This document shows positions 61,401-64,000 of a stretch of DNA of 64,000 bases, piece by piece. Numbering within the stretch: position 1 is the stretch's first letter; each line of letters begins with the position of its first letter. Source of the DNA: Yamagishiella unicocca (Eukaryota; Chlorophyta; Chlorophyceae; Chlamydomonadales; Volvocaceae); the NCBI GenBank assembly GCA_003116995.1, contig BDSL01000024.1, positions 868,001 to 932,000 of the forward strand. Reading direction: 5' to 3'. The notes under the pieces are model-generated. The model was given only the letters and a program-made list of their open reading frames with translations, was not told the DNA's origin and did not search any database. The translations under genes were made by a program, and so were the position numbers.

Positions 61401-61663
61401 CGTTGGGCCGCCGCTCCAGGGGCATCTCATTCCGCCGCCGGCCCACCGTGCCTCGGTCGCAGCCCCAGCCCACGGCCCCCACGCCCGGCCGCCAGCCGCC
61501 CGCACCCGCCAACCTCTCAGGCCCCGAGTTCCCGCGCGCGATCAGTGCCGCCAGCGGCCTGCAGTCCCTGACATCACGTGGATCGCCCACCGCGGGGCTG
61601 GACTCGCCGAGCGGCCAGGTTCCGGAGCCGCGCTGCGGGCCGTGCGGCTGCGTCATTTGCTGA
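46453..61663 (+). CDS. Giant TKL-type protein kinase with an activation-segment insertion
   Basis: Eighteen exons: 46453-46557, 46641-46676, 46901-47023, 47688-47731, 48496-48595, 48935-49711, 50012-50422, 50805-51545, 52093-52425, 52667-52725, 52938-53151, 53527-54767, 55127-56289, 56800-57110, 57752-57884, 58222-58433, 60661-60944, 61399-61663; 2183 aa, frame kept at every junction. Kinase motifs in order: Gly-loop IGGGSSARVYRG (52-63), VAIK with Lys74, Glu93, TWGIVTELME, HRDVKTDNV (281-289), CDFG (389-392), GTLLYMAPE (1922-1930), EKVDVFSFGVVLYEV, and NPADRPSM near the end of the fold. All catalytic residues are intact. A Ser/Gly-rich insert splits subdomains V and VI (about 147-245). A second insert of about 1,535 residues lies between DFG and APE. 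The C-terminal tail is Ser/Pro/Arg-rich. The substrate is unknown. The first two small exons are less certain. Confidence 0.85.
47260..47310 (-). repeat. Second intronic repeat family (copy in kinase intron 3)
   Basis: TAAGAGAATCCGCGAATCC, then ACGGCCGACAAACCGAGGG and GGTGAAGGTGAC. Nearly the same 50 bp occurs at 51765-51815 and, reversed, at 49908-49952; a partial copy is at 25101-25143 in the KEA gene. Confidence 0.8.
47820..47892. repeat. Two-copy 35-bp repeat, kinase intron 4
   Basis: GGGAGGTAAGCAATGCGCAG followed by GACGCGCAGGAGG occurs twice in a row, soon after the exon 4 donor at 47732. Both copies contain GAGGTAAGC, a good-looking but unused splice donor. Confidence 0.85.
47961..48146. 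repeat. 79-bp tandem repeat with an internal palindrome, kinase intron 4
   Basis: Units start GGTGGTGCTCCGACCCACAT at 47961, 48040 and 48119 (partial). The first two include the near-palindrome CAGCCGCGAGCGGCTG and a second CCAACCCACATCAGG half. Confidence 0.9.
48246..48267. repeat. Perfect 22-bp palindrome
   Basis: The sequence reads the same on both strands around the centre ACGTACGT, with outer arms GGTGGAA and TTCCACC. CTCGAG lies on both sides (near 48236 and 48274), making a longer imperfect inverted repeat in kinase intron 4. Confidence 0.85.
49908..49952 (+). repeat. Second intronic repeat family (reversed copy, kinase intron 6)
   Basis: GTCACCGCCTTGGTTTGTCG, then GCCGTGGATTCACGGATTCT. 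It is the reverse complement of the copies at 47260-47310 and 51765-51815 with few changes. Confidence 0.8.
51765..51815 (-). repeat. Second intronic repeat family (copy in kinase intron 8)
   Basis: It matches the 47260-47310 copy over about 50 bp with two or three differences. The surrounding intron sequence is otherwise unrelated. Confidence 0.8.
52550..52620. repeat. 22-bp CCGTCCCGTAACCCTCTCCC array, kinase intron 9
   Basis: About three copies of CCGTCCCGTAACCCTCTCCC followed by CT, the first one divergent. They lie ahead of the pyrimidine-rich acceptor of the short exon 10. Confidence 0.8.
53202..53371. repeat. 30-bp tandem repeat, kinase intron 11
   Basis: CAGTTGCAGGCCAGGGGCTG and the following AAGGACGGGG recur at 53206, 53236, 53266, 53296, 53326 and 53356. 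The last three copies share GGCGAGG in place of GGCCAGG. The 30-bp period keeps frames open on the minus strand (a CNCPVLQPLA-type translation), which I regard as an artefact. Confidence 0.92.
56455..56600. repeat. GCCCCAAA/C-run tandem repeat, kinase intron 13
   Basis: Imperfect units of GCCCCAAAAGCCCC plus a C/T-rich spacer recur about seven times. The stretch is non-coding in the model, although one frame stays open. Confidence 0.75.
57110..57182. repeat. GGCGGTTGGA tandem repeat, kinase intron 14
   Basis: About six imperfect units of GGCGGTTGGAAG or GGCGGTTGGAGG directly follow the exon 14 donor. Confidence 0.8.
58619..60465. mobile_element. Probable DNA transposon remnant with short TIRs
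   Basis: The block begins GGGAACGGCC and ends GGCCGTTCCC, a perfect 10-bp terminal inverted repeat. Subterminal zones at both ends carry many CTTGAG/CTCAAG motifs (for example TATCTTGAGAGGC at the left and GCCTCAAGACC at the right). Composition is clearly AT-richer than the host intron. Inner frames of up to 140 codons (58746-59045, 59513-59935) show no transposase motif I can recognise, so it may be non-autonomous or decayed. I found no clear target-site duplication. Confidence 0.55.
58989..59017. repeat. Perfect 13-bp hairpin inside the inserted element
   Basis: GTCGTACGCGACA and TGTCGCGTACGAC are exact reverse complements separated by AAG. It lies near the end of the element's first longer open frame. 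Confidence 0.9.
61215..61348. repeat. CTCCACCTCCACATACCC array, last kinase intron
   Basis: About seven imperfect units of 12-19 bp form a long pyrimidine-rich tract ending about 50 nt before the acceptor of the final exon at 61399. Confidence 0.88.
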
Positions 61664-61802
61664 GTTGGCGGCGGACGGATGCACTCTGCGGCTGCGGCTG
61701 CAGCCACGCCTTACCCTGCGTGCTAGCGGTCGCAGAATGGGGCGAGCGGCGCACGCTCAGCCGTCCGCGCTCTGAAATGTGTGGTCTAGTCCTAGGAACG
61801 TG

Positions 61803-61892
61803 CCGGCGGCGCAGGTGCCGGCAGTTGCCGGCGGCGCAGGTGCCGGCAGTTGCCGGCGGCGCAGGTGCCGGCAGTTGCTGGCGGCGCAGGTG
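61803..61892. repeat. 25-bp tandem repeat in the kinase 3' region
   Basis: GGCGGCGCAGGTGCCGGCAG followed by TTGCC is repeated three and a half times with one base change. Confidence 0.92.
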
Positions 61893-62298
61893 CCAGTCTG
61901 CGAACGAATGTACTGCTCGCAGCTCGCTGCGGCGAATCGGAGCTTGGAGCGTAGCGGGGGGAGACCGTGCAGCCCAGTTCCCTTGGCCGCGTAGTTGGGG
62001 GAGACGGCAGGTGGAGGGGGAACGGGGGAGGTGCAGGGTATGTGTAGGGTAGGACGCTGCTTCACTGGGCGCGGCATTGCCGAGGAATGAGTCGAGCCGC
62101 TGCTAAAGCTGGTGCGCTGCTATGAGTGGAAAACGCCGCGTGGAGGCGGGGGCCTGGGCTGGAAGAGGCGGCGAGGGGCCGTATTGCCAAAGGGAGGCCC
62201 GCCGTGCCGCGAGAACATGGATACCCGTAATCTAAACGGGAGGGCGTGAACAGGAGGAGGTCCGGTGAGTCAGCTGAGTACTTCTCCGAGGGGTGACG

Positions 62299-62303
62299 TG
62301 TAA
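62299..62303 (+). terminator. Candidate TGTAA poly(A) signal, kinase gene
   Basis: The first plus-strand TGTAA I found after the kinase stop codon, at a distance of 636 nt. Assignment by motif only. Confidence 0.4.
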
Positions 62304-62839
62304 ACCACTTGCCGTACAGCGGTTGCCCGTTGAGAGGGGCGGCGCAGCTGTCACGGTCTTCAGCAGTGCGATGTAGGGGGGATGCTGACTGGGCGGCCTC
62401 CCGCAACACAGCTCCAGGGAGGGCAACGCGCTGAGACGCGGCTGAATGTCGTTCTTTGCGTGAGCTTAGGACGAGGGTATCGGTTCGTAATGGCACGCAA
62501 GCCCGTGCCGCACAGCGCGCCCGGCTGCATTACCGGTATTGCTATATCAGCATCAATAATGTTATTATTGCCGCCAGCGGCGGTAGCGCGCCGCCGGCGG
62601 GCCCCGAGCTGCGAGAGCCGCGACGGACTGGCGCCGGCGTGGCGCCGGCACACTTCCCACCGTGAGCACCCGCTCAGGTCCAGCAGCGGGGCTGCAAGAC
62701 GGGGTTTGCAAGACTTCAGGCGCTTCTCCTAATGTCTACTGACGCGCAACCCTCCGCGGGGAAGGGTGCGGTTGTGTTGTGCAACCAGGCCCTGGGGGTG
62801 ATTGAGAGCCGTTTTTTAGGGTTTAAGAAGCCTAGCGGA

Positions 62840-62866
62840 CACTTGGATCCGGGCCGGATCCAAGTG
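62840..62866. repeat. Inverted repeat with 13-bp arms
   Basis: CACTTGGATCCGG and CCGGATCCAAGTG are exact reverse complements around a single central G. No flanking repeats point to a known element. Confidence 0.9.
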
Positions 62867-63597
62867 GGTGGCCTGTCGCGACCCGTTGATGTCCCGGCTA
62901 GGAGGATACGTGGAAGGATGGACCGGCGGATCCACCGGGATTAGGTAGGAGGGTCGGCGTCGTTGGGTCGCTGCGGCGCAAGGCGCCGCTGGCAAGTTGT
63001 GGGATGGGGGGAAGGGGGCGGGAAGACCCGGTCGCGCGACATAGGCAATGGTGGGCAGAAACCAGCCGGCAAATAATTTCGGACACGCGTTTTTCGGACA
63101 GGCGTTCAGGTTGTGAGGACTAGCGGTGCCGGCTGGTGGGGGGATGCCCTCAAGATGCGTCTGTCCATCCAAGAATCGATGGACGCGCGCGGATGTTGGT
63201 GAGGGCGTCAGATCGCACTGGCGCGCGTGGGTTGCGGTGTGTGCGTGACTGCGGGTATGGGTATGGTTGGGGGGATGTTACTTGCCTATCAGCCACGTGT
63301 TTCCCCGCTGTCGCCTTCCCTTGTCATGTGAACGCGACCTGAAGTGCTGCGCGCATTTTAGCACATGCACATGATGCCTTGGCTGCAGCCCCCGGACTCT
63401 CGGTGGCGTGTACGTTGTCCTCGTTCGTGAACGCACAGACTGCGGTATACTGTACGTGGTGTTGGGTGGGTGGCGTATGTGGACTGTAGTAGCACACATT
63501 GCGTCCTGTGTCCTTCGCCTCTGGGAGTCAGCGCGCTCAGCGCGCAGGCCGTGTGTTTTATAGATGCTGTGCTGAGCCGCGAAGGAGACTGAGCAGG

Positions 63598-63635
63598 CCG
63601 TGTGTGTGCGCGTGTGTGTGTATGTGTGTGCGTGT
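63598..63635. repeat. GT-rich microsatellite
   Basis: Mostly (GT)n with CG and AT interruptions, in the right flank with no gene nearby. Confidence 0.85.
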
Positions 63636-64000
63636 ATTGCTTATCACACACCGACGGCGTCCGCGTGTGGTGAGTCCTGGAGGCGCCAGCCGGACCTCGT
63701 TGCAGTTGGGTAATGGGGCGGCGTGTTTACCTGCTGCTGGAGAGGCACGGAGTTTCTTGGATCGGCGGGCGGCCTCAGGGTTGCGGGTTTTAGGCCTCCT
63801 GCCCCCTACGTTTCCTCGTACATGCAAGTGGTGATTTAGGGATTCTACTGGCACGGCACCGCCGAAAAAACGGGAGGCAGGCGAGGACCGTGCTCGCGGG
63901 TGTAGGGTGCTCGCGGTTGACGCTTGAGAGGAGGACAGAGGGGCCGTCGTCGCACCACCAAGCGGTTAGTAATGCTGTCAAGCGCGCGGCTGCAGTAATG

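Larger units (their letters stand above)
61664..64000. other. Right flank after the kinase gene, no supported gene
   Basis: The first part is probably the kinase 3' UTR, with a TGTAA at 62299-62303, 636 nt past the stop. A 25-bp tandem repeat lies at about 61803-61892, a 27-bp near-perfect palindrome at 62840-62866 and a GT-rich microsatellite at about 63598-63635. Open frames are short and unlike known proteins. Confidence 0.5.

Overview
The window looks like nuclear DNA of a volvocine green alga (Chlamydomonas/Gonium/Volvox group). The signs are very high GC, compact genes with many short introns (donors mostly GTGAG/GTGGG, C/T-rich acceptors), runs of Ala/Gly/Gln/Pro in the proteins, TGTAA-type poly(A) signals, dense tandem repeats inside introns, and gene products of green-lineage families. 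The species cannot be fixed from this sequence alone.

Seven protein-coding genes can be built exon by exon. Every model keeps its reading frame through all junctions and ends at a stop codon. From left to right: (1) a WD40-repeat protein on the minus strand, 960-5696, 10 exons; (2) a senescence/spartin-domain (ERD7-like) protein on the plus strand, 7162-12303, 9 exons; (3) a KEA1/KEA2-type chloroplast envelope K+/H+ antiporter on the minus strand, 14219-28863, 19 exons; (4) a DUF3110 protein on the minus strand, 33829-35242, 2 exons; (5) a GEP4/PGPP1-type phosphatidylglycerophosphate phosphatase on the plus strand, 36795-40151, 6 exons; (6) a protein with two hnRNP-F/H-like RRMs on the minus strand, 42746-44632, 5 exons; (7) a giant TKL-type protein kinase on the plus strand, 46453-61663, 18 exons, about 2183 aa. 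Genes 1/2, 4/5 and 6/7 are divergent pairs with 1.4-1.9 kb between start codons. Genes 2/3 and 5/6 converge.

The most unusual items are these. The kinase carries an insertion of about 1,535 residues between its DFG and APE motifs. A 4-kb intron splits the glycine loop of the KEA RCK domain and is filled with about ten copies of a foldback-forming repeat arranged in a higher-order pattern. A 34-bp G-rich minisatellite sits in another KEA intron. Small intron-borne repeat families recur across unrelated genes. A 1.85-kb element with short terminal inverted repeats lies in a kinase intron.

There is no operon logic here. The genes are independent eukaryotic units with mixed roles: organelle ion balance (KEA), cardiolipin/phosphatidylglycerol synthesis (GEP4), probable plastid function (DUF3110), RNA binding, signalling and WD40 scaffolding. 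I saw no rRNA, CRISPR array, viral genes or toxin genes. I could not screen rigorously for tRNAs by eye.
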